The notes below the pieces were generated by a model. The model was not told where the DNA came from. It worked only from the letters and a program-made list of their open reading frames with translations, and did no database searches. Below, in pieces: positions 17,531 to 27,217 of a DNA stretch of 64,000 bases. Each line of letters starts with the position of its first letter. Positions within the stretch are counted from its first letter, which is position 1. The translations under genes and the position numbers were made by a program. Location: contig RZZU01000005.1 in NCBI GenBank assembly GCA_009929735.1, positions 41,780 to 105,779 on the forward strand, in the 5' to 3' direction. Origin of the DNA: Clostridia bacterium. Its GTDB lineage: Bacteria; Bacillota; Clostridia; Lachnospirales; Anaerotignaceae.

Positions 17531-17824
17531 AAAGTTCACCCCCTCAAAAGAGCGACGAACTTCCGAAAGTTCCTTAACGTCTGCGATTCATTTGCAAAAA
17601 CAACACCAAAGCACAGTTGTCAGCGTATAACTCCACGTTAAACCAATTATAATAAAATGGCTTGCTGCTTCTCTGCTTTCACAAGTTCTTTGGAGGCAAT
17701 CAGCCTTGTTGTTTCATATTCCACTAAAGTATGAACAGTTATCCACTTTTCATAAGGATCCCAAGACTATTTCAACGTTTTTTGCACTCAAAGAGGGTCG
17801 TTATGAGAGATTTTCAACAAAATT

Positions 17825-18481
17825 TTATTCTTCCCTGATGGAAAACGCTCCCTCTTTCCATACGCCATATTGTTCCCCTTGCTTAACGAACGGCGTACTT
17901 CCTCTGAAAACATCTGTCATTTTCTTCTCAAATGCTTCTTGTTCGTCAGCCTTGACAAACACCGTATAAATGACCTTGTCGGTATACTGTGTATCAAAAA
18001 GAATATGCCCCTCCTGAAGAATTTCGTACTGCACCTTACCCGATTCCGCATATTCCGTTATTATCTCATATCTGGTATATAAAATTAACTCCGCAACACC
18101 GGCGGCCAGAAGGCCCTCTTTCGCTGCTTTTCCATAAGCTCGAACCAACCCACCCGTGCCCAAAAGGGTTCCTCCAAAATAGCGAGTCACTACTATGGCA
18201 CTATTCTTAATGTCTTCACCTTTCAACACGTTTAATACCGGCATTCCCGCAGTCCCCTGCGGCTCACCGTCATCGCTAAAGCGCTGTATTTCATCACGCT
18301 CTCCAAGCTGATAAGCAAATACATTATGGGTTGCATTCCAGTATTTCTTTTTCATTTCCTCAATAAACAGCCTTGCTTCCTCTTCTGATACAACAGGCCG
18401 TACTGTTGCAATAAAGCGTGATTTTTTTTCAATGATTTCCGCTTCTGCTTCACATAAAATTGTTTTGTATTGATTCAGCAT
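17825..18481 (-). CDS. YigZ/IMPACT family protein
   Basis: A 218-residue member of the UPF0029/IMPACT family. The N-terminal domain carries EIIEKKSRFIATV, the signature RFSDDGEPQGTAGMP, and VVTRYFGGTLLGTGGLVRAYG. The C-terminal DUF1949 ferredoxin-like domain is complete. The family is linked to translation or RNA binding but has no settled reaction. A longer frame reaches 18544, but the family normally starts close to this ATG (MLNQYKTIL). A GGTGGAAGAA site precedes it at rather tight spacing. Confidence 0.85.
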   Translation of the reverse strand: MLNQYKTILCEAEAEIIEKKSRFIATVRPVVSEEEARLFIEEMKKKYWNATHNVFAYQLGERDEIQRFSDDGEPQGTAGMPVLNVLKGEDIKNSAIVVTRYFGGTLLGTGGLVRAYGKAAKEGLLAAGVAELILYTRYEIITEYAESGKVQYEILQEGHILFDTQYTDKVIYTVFVKADEQEAFEKKMTDVFRGSTPFVKQGEQYGVWKEGAFSIREE

Positions 18482-18730
18482 TTCTTCCACCAACCATTTT
18501 ATTATTTCAATTTCAAAGGTAACAGCTACACGCCAAAAAGGCAAAGTAAACGTTTTTTGCCATTTTTTATATTATATCATAAAATATAGCTCCTCAATAA
18601 AAAAGTATCATTGTAATTCAACATCAGTTATATTTTTAAACTAAAAATTGACCAATTTGGAAAATGCTACAATACAATAATGAGGAATGAAAATCCCTTT
18701 TTTGTACAAAATATTGTTGAGGTGATAAAA

Positions 18731-18907
18731 ATGGCTCTAGAGTACAATGACCTGGACGATTTATTAAACCGTAATCCAAAAGCAAAGGATTTTTTTGATT
18801 CGCTGCCTGAGGATCGGCAGTTTAATGTTCGCCAATACCAAAACAATATCCACTATGACTTGGATCTGCGGCGTTATGCCGAACATCTTTTGAGAGGAGG
18901 TTATTAA
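18731..18907 (+). CDS. Small conserved-looking protein, tandem paralogue 1
   Basis: A 58-residue soluble protein beginning MALEYNDLDDLLNRNPKAKD. A GAGGTGAT ribosome site lies five bases before the ATG at 18731; an upstream in-frame ATG at 18680 has none. It aligns with the next gene: D-L-x-D-L-L, then N-x-x-A, then L-P-(E/D) and Q, then L-R-x-(Y/F)-A near the C-terminus. The stop codon abuts the next ATG (TAAATG). Its function is unknown. The expected fold is helical, and it has no membrane segment or cysteines. Confidence 0.75.
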   Translation: MALEYNDLDDLLNRNPKAKDFFDSLPEDRQFNVRQYQNNIHYDLDLRRYAEHLLRGGY

Positions 18908-19087
18908 ATGTTTGGAAAAGAGTACAGAGATTTAGCGGATTTACTTTTAAACAATGCCAGAGCTCAACATTATTATAAAGGTTTACCCGACAACATTCAA
19001 CAGACTATATCCCATAGTAGTTCTGAAATCCGCACAATGAAATCTTTACGCCACTTTGCAAGGGCAGCACAAACCACAGGTCGTTAA
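18908..19087 (+). CDS. Small conserved-looking protein, tandem paralogue 2
   Basis: A 59-residue frame (MFGKEYRDLADLLLNNARAQ to RAAQTTGR) directly adjoins the previous gene, with GAGAGGAGG inside the upstream coding end as ribosome site. It shares the spacing of LADLL, LPDNIQQ and LRHFARAA with its neighbour, so the pair looks like an old tandem duplication. The basic C-terminus contrasts with the more acidic first copy. Its function is unknown. A strong terminator follows. Confidence 0.75.
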   Translation: MFGKEYRDLADLLLNNARAQHYYKGLPDNIQQTISHSSSEIRTMKSLRHFARAAQTTGR

Positions 19088-19108
19088 TCAAAATGATGAT
19101 TATACTAC

Positions 19109-19149
19109 AAAAACGATACTTTGCAAATGAAGTATCGTTTTTTTTTTAA
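19109..19149 (+). terminator. Intrinsic terminator of the micro-protein pair
   Basis: AAAACGATACTT pairs with AAGTATCGTTTT across an 8-base loop, followed by nine or more T. Confidence 0.9.
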
Positions 19150-19177
19150 ATTTTTTTCATTTTTTTTAATTTTAATA

Positions 19178-19206
19178 TTGACATATGCTTTCCCGTGGGT
19201 TATAAT
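19178..19206 (+). promoter_or_regulatory. Consensus promoter of the cold-shock gene
   Basis: A perfect TTGACA, a 17-base spacer and a perfect TATAAT, implying very strong transcription. The leader would be about 115 bases, typical of cspA-like genes. Confidence 0.85.
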
Positions 19207-19234
19207 AAACTTGTTTCGTATGTATGATTATTCG

Positions 19235-19290
19235 CTCTTAAGTCTTAGTCGATAATTATTATTTATCTACGACTTGAGAGTTTTTTATTT
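19235..19290 (+). promoter_or_regulatory. Attenuator-like hairpin in the cold-shock leader
   Basis: CTCTTAAGTC (19235-19244) pairs over ten positions with GACTTGAGAG (19271-19280), including one G-U pair. An inner GATAA/TTATC helix closes it, and TTTTTTATTT follows directly. This looks like an intrinsic terminator inside the untranslated leader, about 38 bases before the start codon. It could be a temperature- or antitermination-controlled element. Confidence 0.6.
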
Positions 19291-19327
19291 ATATGCTCGA
19301 GATAATATTCTTTAGGAGGTACTGATT

Positions 19328-19540
19328 ATGAATAACGGTACAGTTAAATGGTTTAACGCAGAAAAAGGTTTTGGTTTTATTACACCCGACAATGGTGGAG
19401 ATGACGTATTTGTTCATTTTTCTTCCATTCAGACAAACGGTTTCAAGTCTTTGAACGAAGGTCAGAAAGTAACATTTGATACAGAAGCTGATCCCAAAGA
19501 CAAACGCAAAACACGTGCTATCAACGTTTGCGCTAACTAA
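19328..19540 (+). CDS. Cold-shock protein (CspA/CspB family)
   Basis: A 70-residue single cold-shock domain. RNP1 is KGFGFITP and RNP2 is VFVHFSSI, with the usual aromatic surface for single-stranded RNA and DNA. It serves as an RNA chaperone and antiterminator in the cytosol. A TTAGGAGG ribosome site lies close before the ATG. It has a consensus promoter, a long structured leader and its own terminator, so it is monocistronic. Confidence 0.96.
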   Translation: MNNGTVKWFNAEKGFGFITPDNGGDDVFVHFSSIQTNGFKSLNEGQKVTFDTEADPKDKRKTRAINVCAN

Positions 19541-19550
19541 GCCTTTTATA

Positions 19551-19576
19551 AAGCCACTCTTCGGAGTGGCTTTTTT
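19551..19576 (+). terminator. Intrinsic terminator of the cold-shock gene
   Basis: AAGCCACTC-TTCG-GAGTGGCTT with a UUCG tetraloop followed by a T run. Confidence 0.92.
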
Positions 19577-19600
19577 CATTGGGTGTTTTCTTTGCACAAA

Positions 19601-19623
19601 TAGGCGGTGATTAAAATCACCGC
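19601..19623 (-). terminator. Probable terminator hairpin after sstT
   Basis: GGCGGTGAT and ATCACCGCC form a perfect 9-bp stem downstream of the sstT stop. The T run on the minus strand is weak, so termination is uncertain. Confidence 0.5.
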
Positions 19624-19694
19624 CTTAAACATCTTTGTTTTATTAAAAAAATTGCATCCGTACAACCAATTACGAATTTATAGCAAGATAACAA

Positions 19695-20918
19695 TTACCA
19701 TTTAATAGGTTTGCCTTCTTTTCTCCACTGTCTGAATTCCGCAGCAGCTGTAAACAATGCATCTGTAGAGGAGTTCAAACCAGTTTCGCAAGAATCCTGT
19801 ACTACGCCGATAATGAAACCAACGCCTACAACCTGCATCGCAATATCATTAGAGATACCGAACAAGGAACACGCCAGAGGAATCAACAGCAAGGAACCAC
19901 CGGCAACACCCGAAGCACCACAAGCGGAAATTGCAGCTACAATGCTTAATACCAAAGCTGTACCGATATCCACAGTGTAACCCAATGTATTTACTGCCGC
20001 CAAGGTCATTACTGTAATCGTAATTGCAGCACCAGCCATATTGATGGTTGCCCCCAGAGGGATGGAAACAGAATAGTTATCTTCATCCAAGCCTAAGGAT
20101 TCACAAAGTGTCATGTTAACGGGAATATTTGCAGCAGAGCTACGAGTAAAGAATGCTGTAATAAAGCTGTCTTTTAAGCATTTAAATACCAAAGGATAAG
20201 GATTTTGTTTGATGTTTAAGAAAACAATCAGAGGATTTACAATTAAAGCAATGACTGCCATACATCCTACCAACAGTAGTAACAGCTTGCCGTAATCTGT
20301 GAAAATTCCCAAACCACTTGTAGCAACAGTTGTAAATACAAGACCCAAAATACCAAAAGGTGCAAAACTAATTACCCATCTTACTGCCTGAGAAACTGCA
20401 TCTGCAAAATTGTTTAACATTGTTTTTGTTGTGTCGGACGAATGCTTCAATGCCAGACCGAAAACAACTGCCCAAGCTAAAATACCAATATAGTTTGCAG
20501 TTGTAATAGATGCAAAAGGATTCTGAACGACATTCATAAGCAAAGTTTTAATTACTGTGCCAACGCCATCAGGAGGTGCACTGCCTTGAACTGCATCTGT
20601 CAAAGTTAAAGATACAGGGAACAAGAAGCTTCCCACAACTGCTACCAAAGCAGCAGCAAATGTCCCGATTAAGTATAAGACTACAACAGCGCCCATGTTT
20701 GTCTTTGCACCCTTCTTATGCTGAGCCAAAGAGCTCATAACCAAGAAAAATACCAAAATAGGTGCAACACCCTTTAACGCACCAACAAACAGATCACCCA
20801 AGATACCGATAACCGTTAAGGATGAAGCTACTTTTCCAAGAATAGCACCGATAATCAAACCGGCTATGATACGCTTAACCAAGCTGATACTATTCCATTT
20901 TTGAAATAAATTATTCAT
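19695..20918 (-). CDS. sstT: Na+/serine (threonine) symporter SstT
   Basis: A 407-residue dicarboxylate/amino acid:cation symporter family protein with eight or more hydrophobic helices. The conserved motifs are [12 protein letters not shown] (serine-rich re-entrant loop), [14 protein letters not shown] and [15 protein letters not shown]. These match SstT more closely than glutamate carriers. It imports serine and threonine with Na+. It is last in a minus-strand group after sdaAB and sdaAA, so uptake and deamination of serine are encoded together. Confidence 0.93.
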   Translation of the reverse strand: MNNLFQKWNSISLVKRIIAGLIIGAILGKVASSLTVIGILGDLFVGALKGVAPILVFFLVMSSLAQHKKGAKTNMGAVVVLYLIGTFAAALVAVVGSFLFPVSLTLTDAVQGSAPPDGVGTVIKTLLMNVVQNPFASITTANYIGILAWAVVFGLALKHSSDTTKTMLNNFADAVSQAVRWVISFAPFGILGLVFTTVATSGLGIFTDYGKLLLLLVGCMAVIALIVNPLIVFLNIKQNPYPLVFKCLKDSFITAFFTRSSAANIPVNMTLCESLGLDEDNYSVSIPLGATINMAGAAITITVMTLAAVNTLGYTVDIGTALVLSIVAAISACGASGVAGGSLLLIPLACSLFGISNDIAMQVVGVGFIIGVVQDSCETGLNSSTDALFTAAAEFRQWRKEGKPIKW

Positions 20919-20982
20919 TTTATCAATTCTCCCATTTTAATTTATTTTATTATTGCGGTTACTTTGGTTGTACGAAAAAAAA

Positions 20983-21861
20983 TTAGCAATGACCAAACAC
21001 TTTTTCACAAAGCTTTTTACCCGTAGGTGTTGCTGCCAAACCGCCCTCTGCAGTTTCTTTTAATGCAGGGGACATTGCTTCGCCTATTTTCTTCATGGCA
21101 AAAATAACTTCATCAGCCGGTATCGCACTTTCCACACCCGCTAATGCCAACTCTGCTGCGACGAAAGCGTTTGCAACGCCCATGGCATTTCTCTTGATAC
21201 AAGGAATTTCCACTAACCCTGCCACAGGATCACAAACCAAGCCTAAAATATTTTTTAAAGCAATGGCACAGGCATGTTCGCTTTGTTTGGGTGTACCACC
21301 GCAAAGCTCTACCAGGGCTGCCGCCGCCATAGCACTGGCTGCACCACACTCTGCCTGACATCCACCTTCTGCACCGGCAATGCTTGCCTTATTGGCAATG
21401 ACCAAGCCCACTGCTGATGCAGTAAATAGTGACATTACCACATCATCACTTGGAATATTTCTATCTTCAGCGATTGTTAATAAGGCTGCAGGCAAGATCC
21501 CACAACTGCCCGCAGTAGGTGCGGCAACAATCTTGCCCATACAAGCATTTGTTTGTGAAACAGCAAGGGCTTTCACCATTGCTTCCCCGAAGATTTTTCC
21601 GCAAATATTTTTGTTCGCCTTTACGGCCTCGTTCATTTTATAAGCATCTCCGCCTGTAAGGCCGCTTGCTGAACGCTTATCCCGATCCAAACCGTTTCCA
21701 ACCGATTCTTTCATAACAGACAAAGAGCGTTTCATATGATCAAAAAGCACTTTTTCGTCTGTTTCCGCCGTCTCAGCCTGATCCTTTAAAACCAGCTTGC
21801 AAAGAGGGAGATTTTCCTTCTCAGCCTCTTTTACCAAATCCGATAAGGAATTATATTTCAT
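20983..21861 (-). CDS. sdaAA: L-serine dehydratase, Fe-S-dependent, alpha subunit
   Basis: A 292-residue alpha chain of the two-subunit, PLP-independent serine dehydratase. Cluster cysteines lie in PTAGSCGILPAAL, GGCQAECG and LVCDPVAGLVEIPC. It deaminates serine to pyruvate and ammonia and is oxygen-sensitive. The beta-chain gene is 266 bases upstream and the serine importer 64 bases downstream. The N-terminal region and length are normal for the family. Confidence 0.95.
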   Translation of the reverse strand: MKYNSLSDLVKEAEKENLPLCKLVLKDQAETAETDEKVLFDHMKRSLSVMKESVGNGLDRDKRSASGLTGGDAYKMNEAVKANKNICGKIFGEAMVKALAVSQTNACMGKIVAAPTAGSCGILPAALLTIAEDRNIPSDDVVMSLFTASAVGLVIANKASIAGAEGGCQAECGAASAMAAAALVELCGGTPKQSEHACAIALKNILGLVCDPVAGLVEIPCIKRNAMGVANAFVAAELALAGVESAIPADEVIFAMKKIGEAMSPALKETAEGGLAATPTGKKLCEKVFGHC

Positions 21862-21975
21862 TTAAACACCCCATTTCAAGATACCTTTCAAAATATTTAA
21901 GACGACATTGTATCGCCAATACCGCTCAAGGCTTTTCGCATAAAATATTATTTTGCCAAAAAACGTTTAAATTAT

Positions 21976-22020
21976 AACACCTTTGCATTCAGGGGAAGTA
22001 TCCCATTTGAATACATTTCG
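21976..22020 (+). repeat. Short dispersed palindromic motif, copy 2
   Basis: AACACCTTTGCATTCAGGGG, then AAGTATCCC and TTTGAATACATTTCG. It matches copy 1 at CTTTG-ATTCA and GAATACATTTC. It lies in the 266-bp gap between sdaAB and sdaAA. Confidence 0.45.
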
Positions 22021-22127
22021 TAAATAGCCCTGCGCAATAAAATGAAAAACTTATAGTCCTCCGTCCAACGCCGCTTTTTTACTGATTATTTTTAATTCCC
22101 GTGTTCGCTTCCGCAAACCTCCAGAAA

Positions 22128-22790
22128 TCAAATGGCTTTTAAGATTGTAGAAGATAAAATATGGGGTTGCTTTAAAATGATTTGATTGATATTCTCATCA
22201 ATTCCACCATCAATTTCGATGGTCATTACTGCAATTCCCCCTTTGTGATCTCTGCAAAGAGAAAAACCATGAATGTTTACACTGTTCTCGGCAAGTATCT
22301 TTGTTACAACTGCAATCATCCCAGGAACATCCTCATGAGGAACAATCAACGTATCGGATTTGCCTGAAATGGAAACAACGGTATTATTAATTTTGTTGAT
22401 AATAATATTTCCGCCGCCAATAGAAGTACCTCGAACCAAAATTTCTTTTCCATCGGCATCTTTCAAAATGATTTCTGCTGTATTTGGATGTGCCCCGTCT
22501 ATTTCTGTTTTTTCAAAAGTAAACTCCAGCCCCATTTTTTCGGCGATTTCCATACTAATCGGAATACGAGCATCGTCCGTTTCCATCCCTAAAATACCAG
22601 CAATCATTGCTTTATCCGTTCCATGACCTTTATATGTTTTGGCAAAAGAACCGCTGAAACGTATCAAAGCAAAAATAGGTGTGGTGCCTAGAATAGAACG
22701 TGCATATTTCCCGATTCGCACTGCGCCTGCAGTATGCGAACTGGATGGGCCAATCATAATAGGACCGATAATATCAAACACCTGCAGCAA
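22128..22790 (-). CDS. sdaAB: L-serine dehydratase, Fe-S-dependent, beta subunit
   Basis: A 220-residue beta chain. It has an N-terminal FDIIGPIMIGPSSSHTAGAVRIG signature, a middle domain with GAHPNTAEI, and a C-terminal ACT domain (about residues 150-220) that may sense serine. An ATG exists at 22808, but the GGGGGGAG ribosome site lies inside that extension. I therefore prefer the TTG at 22790, five bases after it. It is the first gene of the serine catabolism group and has its own promoter at 22871-22900. Confidence 0.92.
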   Translation of the reverse strand: MLQVFDIIGPIMIGPSSSHTAGAVRIGKYARSILGTTPIFALIRFSGSFAKTYKGHGTDKAMIAGILGMETDDARIPISMEIAEKMGLEFTFEKTEIDGAHPNTAEIILKDADGKEILVRGTSIGGGNIIINKINNTVVSISGKSDTLIVPHEDVPGMIAVVTKILAENSVNIHGFSLCRDHKGGIAVMTIEIDGGIDENINQIILKQPHILSSTILKAI

Positions 22791-22870
22791 ACTTACTCCC
22801 CCCTTCATCTTAAACTTCTAGTGTCAGACAAAAAATGTAGAAGAAAATATCTTTTTGTCCTAGTAAATTA

Positions 22871-22900
22871 ATTATATATGAATTTTTTTGACAAAGTCAA
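22871..22900 (-). promoter_or_regulatory. Promoter of the serine catabolism operon
   Basis: On the minus strand: TTGACT, an 18-base spacer and TATAAT, about 80 bases before the sdaAB start. Confidence 0.6.
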
Positions 22901-23448
22901 TAGAAAACACCAAAAAAGTTTTTCCCAGACGGACATTTTTTTGTTGGTCTGTACAATTGTTCTTCTATTGCGGACATATTGCTTAAATTTTGCTAATAAA
23001 TGCAAAAACTCTATGTTATGTTAATTCATACTGACCTAGTTAAGCTATTCTCCTAATTGAAATTATTTTCAGTTTTTGTATTTTTTAAACAAATTTTCTG
23101 TTTTTTGCAATCGTAAAAATACGCAATGCAATATATCATGAAATTCAGAAACGATTATTCTGTCCCATTTTATCTATTTCAATACAACCCTTGCATTTCA
23201 TTTCAAATATGATGCCTGCTTCTGAATTTTATCGCAAAATTTCCTTTTTTATATGGTTAGGGCAAGGGCGAAAATTGGCAAACCAGCTTTTCTTGTATCG
23301 AAGGAAACGCTGACTGAATGGAGGGCATATGAGTGGTCTAGGAAATTTTCTCCTTTAAGTTTTCGCACGGAATCAATCAGCGTTTCCCAAAGGTATTTCA
23401 TTCACACTAACAAGATGCATTGTTCATTTTACGCTAAAATATCGACAT
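22901..23448. other. Gene-free AT-rich gap with an inverted repeat
   Basis: No coding signal was found on either strand between the serine operon promoter and the groEL terminator. The only structure seen is the inverted repeat at 23303-23387. Confidence 0.55.
23303..23387. repeat. 85-bp unit with 15-bp inverted repeat ends
   Basis: GGAAACGCTGACTGA (23303-23317) is repeated in inverted form, with one mismatch, at 23373-23387. The interior contains GGAAATTTTCTCC, a small hairpin. It may be a miniature element or a structured RNA. Confidence 0.5.
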
Positions 23449-23485
23449 AAAAAGACCCGTGTCTATATAGACAGGGGTCTTTTTG
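23449..23485 (-). terminator. Intrinsic terminator of groES-groEL
   Basis: AAAAAGACCC pairs with GGGTCTTTTT, and an inner TGTCTA/TAGACA stem extends it. T runs are present on both strands. Confidence 0.88.
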
Positions 23486-23540
23486 CTTCCTATGAATAAA
23501 AATCAAATTGGAAGTAAACTTTCCAAAAATGAACCAATCA

Positions 23541-25172
<1,632 letters not shown>

Positions 25173-25189
25173 TCAAGCACCTCCTAGAA

Positions 25190-25477
25190 TCATTCTTTTA
25201 CTACTGCCAAAATATCATTTTGTCTCATAACCAGATATTCTTCGCCGTCAAATTTGATTTCCATTGCGCCGTATCTGGAGAAAATAACATGATCTCCTTC
25301 TTTTAGTACCATCTCAACCTTGGCATCACCAACCATGCCGCCAGGACCTACTGCAACAACAATTGCCTCTTGTGGTTTTTCCTTGGACTGAGAAGTTAAA
25401 ATCAAGCCTGATTTTGTAGTTTCTTCAGCCTCTAACTGCTTTAATACAACCTTATCTCCTAATGGTGAAAGTTTCAT
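25190..25477 (-). CDS. groS: Co-chaperonin GroES (10 kDa)
   Basis: A 95-residue co-chaperonin starting [14 protein letters not shown]. It has the mobile loop ([19 protein letters not shown]) that docks on GroEL, and the [21 protein letters not shown] core. It is the first gene of the operon, with an AGGAGG site before the ATG and a CIRCE operator in the leader. HrcA repression is therefore expected; the hrcA gene is not in this window. Confidence 0.98.
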   Translation of the reverse strand: MKLSPLGDKVVLKQLEAEETTKSGLILTSQSKEKPQEAIVVAVGPGGMVGDAKVEMVLKEGDHVIFSRYGAMEIKFDGEEYLVMRQNDILAVVKE

Positions 25478-25502
25478 ATCATTACCTCCTTATTTGTATC
25501 TG

Positions 25503-25529
25503 TTAGCACTCAATCTGATTGAGTGCTGA
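25503..25529 (-). promoter_or_regulatory. CIRCE operator (HrcA site)
   Basis: TTAGCACTC-N9-GAGTGCTGA, one base off the consensus. It lies 25 bases upstream of groES, and a TATAAT-like minus-strand box is found at about 25540. Confidence 0.93.
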
Positions 25530-25959
25530 TTTCTGTTATTATATTAGCATTTTTTCAAGATTATTCAAATATTAAAGTCATCTGTTTTTAAAGAAAATCG
25601 CTTAAATTTCAACAGCTTTCATCAAAATAAGTATTTTTTCTATTTTTTTCTATTGTTTACTTCCTTTTTCTTCTGATTGCACATAGACTTTAATAATTAA
25701 AATTAAAAAAACTTAATTAAAACACATCTGTTACTTTATTCCTACTGTTTTTAAATATCAAAACTAAGAGTAAAATTATGTTATAATTCCACTCTTAGCA
25801 GATGGTGTTTCCAACACCTTTTTATTCAGTTGAGCTTTTTAATTGATTAAAAAAATTTCCCTCTAGACATTCTGAATATTTGGGGAAAACATAAATCAGT
25901 TTCCCAAAAGAAGGGTATCTTTTTTGTCCCATTTCTTTCTTATGCCTAACAAAAGTCAA
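25530..25959. other. AT-rich gap between groES and thioredoxin reductase
   Basis: It contains the groES promoter area and one copy of a dispersed motif (25799-25838). I see no gene or strong terminator. Confidence 0.5.
25799..25838 (+). repeat. Short dispersed palindromic motif, copy 3
   Basis: CAGATGGTGTTTCCAACACC forms a GGTGTT/AACACC hairpin and is followed by TTTTTATTCAGTTGAGCTT. It matches copy 1 over the same order of blocks. Confidence 0.45.
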
Positions 25960-26820
25960 TTATTCCTTTTTCATTTTATCTATCTCTGCAACTGCCGAAA
26001 GTGCCGCCACTAAGCCTTCACCAACCGCCTTTGCAATTTGATAGGGCGCACCAGTGCAATCTCCTGCCGCATAAACACGAGGCTGGTTTGTTGCCATATG
26101 ACGATCAACCTCAATGTTTTTGCCATCTGTTTTTAAACCAAAAACCAAGCTGTCCGGCGGCAAAGTATTCTTTGCAAAGAAAATACCATCACAGGTAATT
26201 GTTTCTTTGTCTGTTTCAAGTGCTGTCAGCTTATCCTCGGCACCAATAACCGCCTTGGGCTTTGCATCCAAAACCTTTACATTATCCTTAAGATAAATTA
26301 TATTTTTATACAAAGGGATATAGAGCACTTCTTTGCAAATATCAGCCAAAAAATTTGCCTCTGCCTCCCCCTCCTCGTTTTCACTTACAACGATTACTTT
26401 TTTATTGCGGTACAGCATTCCATCACAGGTCGCACAGTAGCTAACGCCTTTTCCCAAGTAATCCATTTCACCTGCAATGCCTTTGCTTTTACTAAGCCCT
26501 GTTGCCAAAATAATGGCTTTCGCCTCAATAAAATTATTTTCCGCATTAATCATATAATGCTCACCAACATTTAAAATCTGGGTCACCCGACACTCTTGAA
26601 ACTCAACGCCGTTTTTCACTGCATGAGAATAGAATTGATTTAACAGCTCTTCCCCGTTAACGTCAGGCATACCCAAATAGTTATCCACCTTTTCAGCAGC
26701 AAATAATAAGGAACTGTCCAGACTTCTGCCAAAAATGCAAACGGTTTTGTTCCGCTGCCGACAGTTTAGTGCCGCCGATAGCGCCGCAGGCCCGCCACCA
26801 ATTACTGCAACATCAAGCAT
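25960..26820 (-). CDS. Thioredoxin reductase-like flavoprotein, atypical NAD(P)H site
   Basis: A 286-residue FAD protein. It has the N-terminal FAD motif GGGPAALSAA, the redox-active CATC, and a C-terminal FAD motif YAAGDCTGAP. The usual second nucleotide motif GxGxxA is replaced by VSENEEGEAEA, so NADPH binding is doubtful. The length is also about 20-30 residues short. This pattern resembles the ferredoxin-linked flavoenzyme thioredoxin reductases (FFTR) described in clostridia, which is inference. It stands alone, with a promoter and an 18-bp palindrome upstream. Confidence 0.85.
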   Translation of the reverse strand: MLDVAVIGGGPAALSAALNCRQRNKTVCIFGRSLDSSLLFAAEKVDNYLGMPDVNGEELLNQFYSHAVKNGVEFQECRVTQILNVGEHYMINAENNFIEAKAIILATGLSKSKGIAGEMDYLGKGVSYCATCDGMLYRNKKVIVVSENEEGEAEANFLADICKEVLYIPLYKNIIYLKDNVKVLDAKPKAVIGAEDKLTALETDKETITCDGIFFAKNTLPPDSLVFGLKTDGKNIEVDRHMATNQPRVYAAGDCTGAPYQIAKAVGEGLVAALSAVAEIDKMKKE

Positions 26821-26878
26821 ATAAAATCCTCCTCACTCTTTCAAGGCAATCTAAAGCCTATTCTACTCATTTTTAAAT

Positions 26879-26907
26879 ATATCATTCCCAAGCATAGTAA
26901 ATTGCAA
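26879..26907 (-). promoter_or_regulatory. Promoter of the thioredoxin reductase-like gene
   Basis: On the minus strand: TTGCAA, a 17-base spacer and TGATAT, about 60 bases before the start codon. Confidence 0.5.
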
Positions 26908-26927
26908 AATTTAAAATTATGTTTCAT

Positions 26928-26945
26928 TATGAATGCTCATTCATA
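26928..26945. promoter_or_regulatory. 18-bp perfect palindrome, candidate operator
   Basis: TATGAATG-CT-CATTCATA lies about 20 bases upstream of the -35 box of the thioredoxin reductase-like gene, a position suited to an activator. Confidence 0.5.
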
Positions 26946-27142
26946 GTGAACGGAACGGTTCGGATTTCGTAGAATAAATCTTTAAATTTTTTTGATACAA
27001 ATCATTTGCATTGATTCTCAAAAAAATTATCAGTTTAATCGATTTCCTAAAGTTTCCTAAGCGTATTTTATCATATCATAATTTTATTGTTTTGTCAGTG
27101 ACTTTTGCACGCAATCTTTGTCTTGGGGCAATAAAATACAAA

Positions 27143-27197
27143 CAGACACTTACCATGGAAAAACTATAACTTGCTCATTTCCCATGGCTTGTGTCTG
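27143..27197 (-). terminator. Probable terminator of the EF-G paralogue gene
   Basis: CAGACAC-tta-CCATGG pairs with CCATGG-ctt-GTGTCTG, 13 paired bases in a 16-base stem. It is followed on the minus strand by TTTGTATTTTATT. Confidence 0.6.
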
Positions 27198-27217
27198 CAA
27201 ATACATCGTGTTAAATT

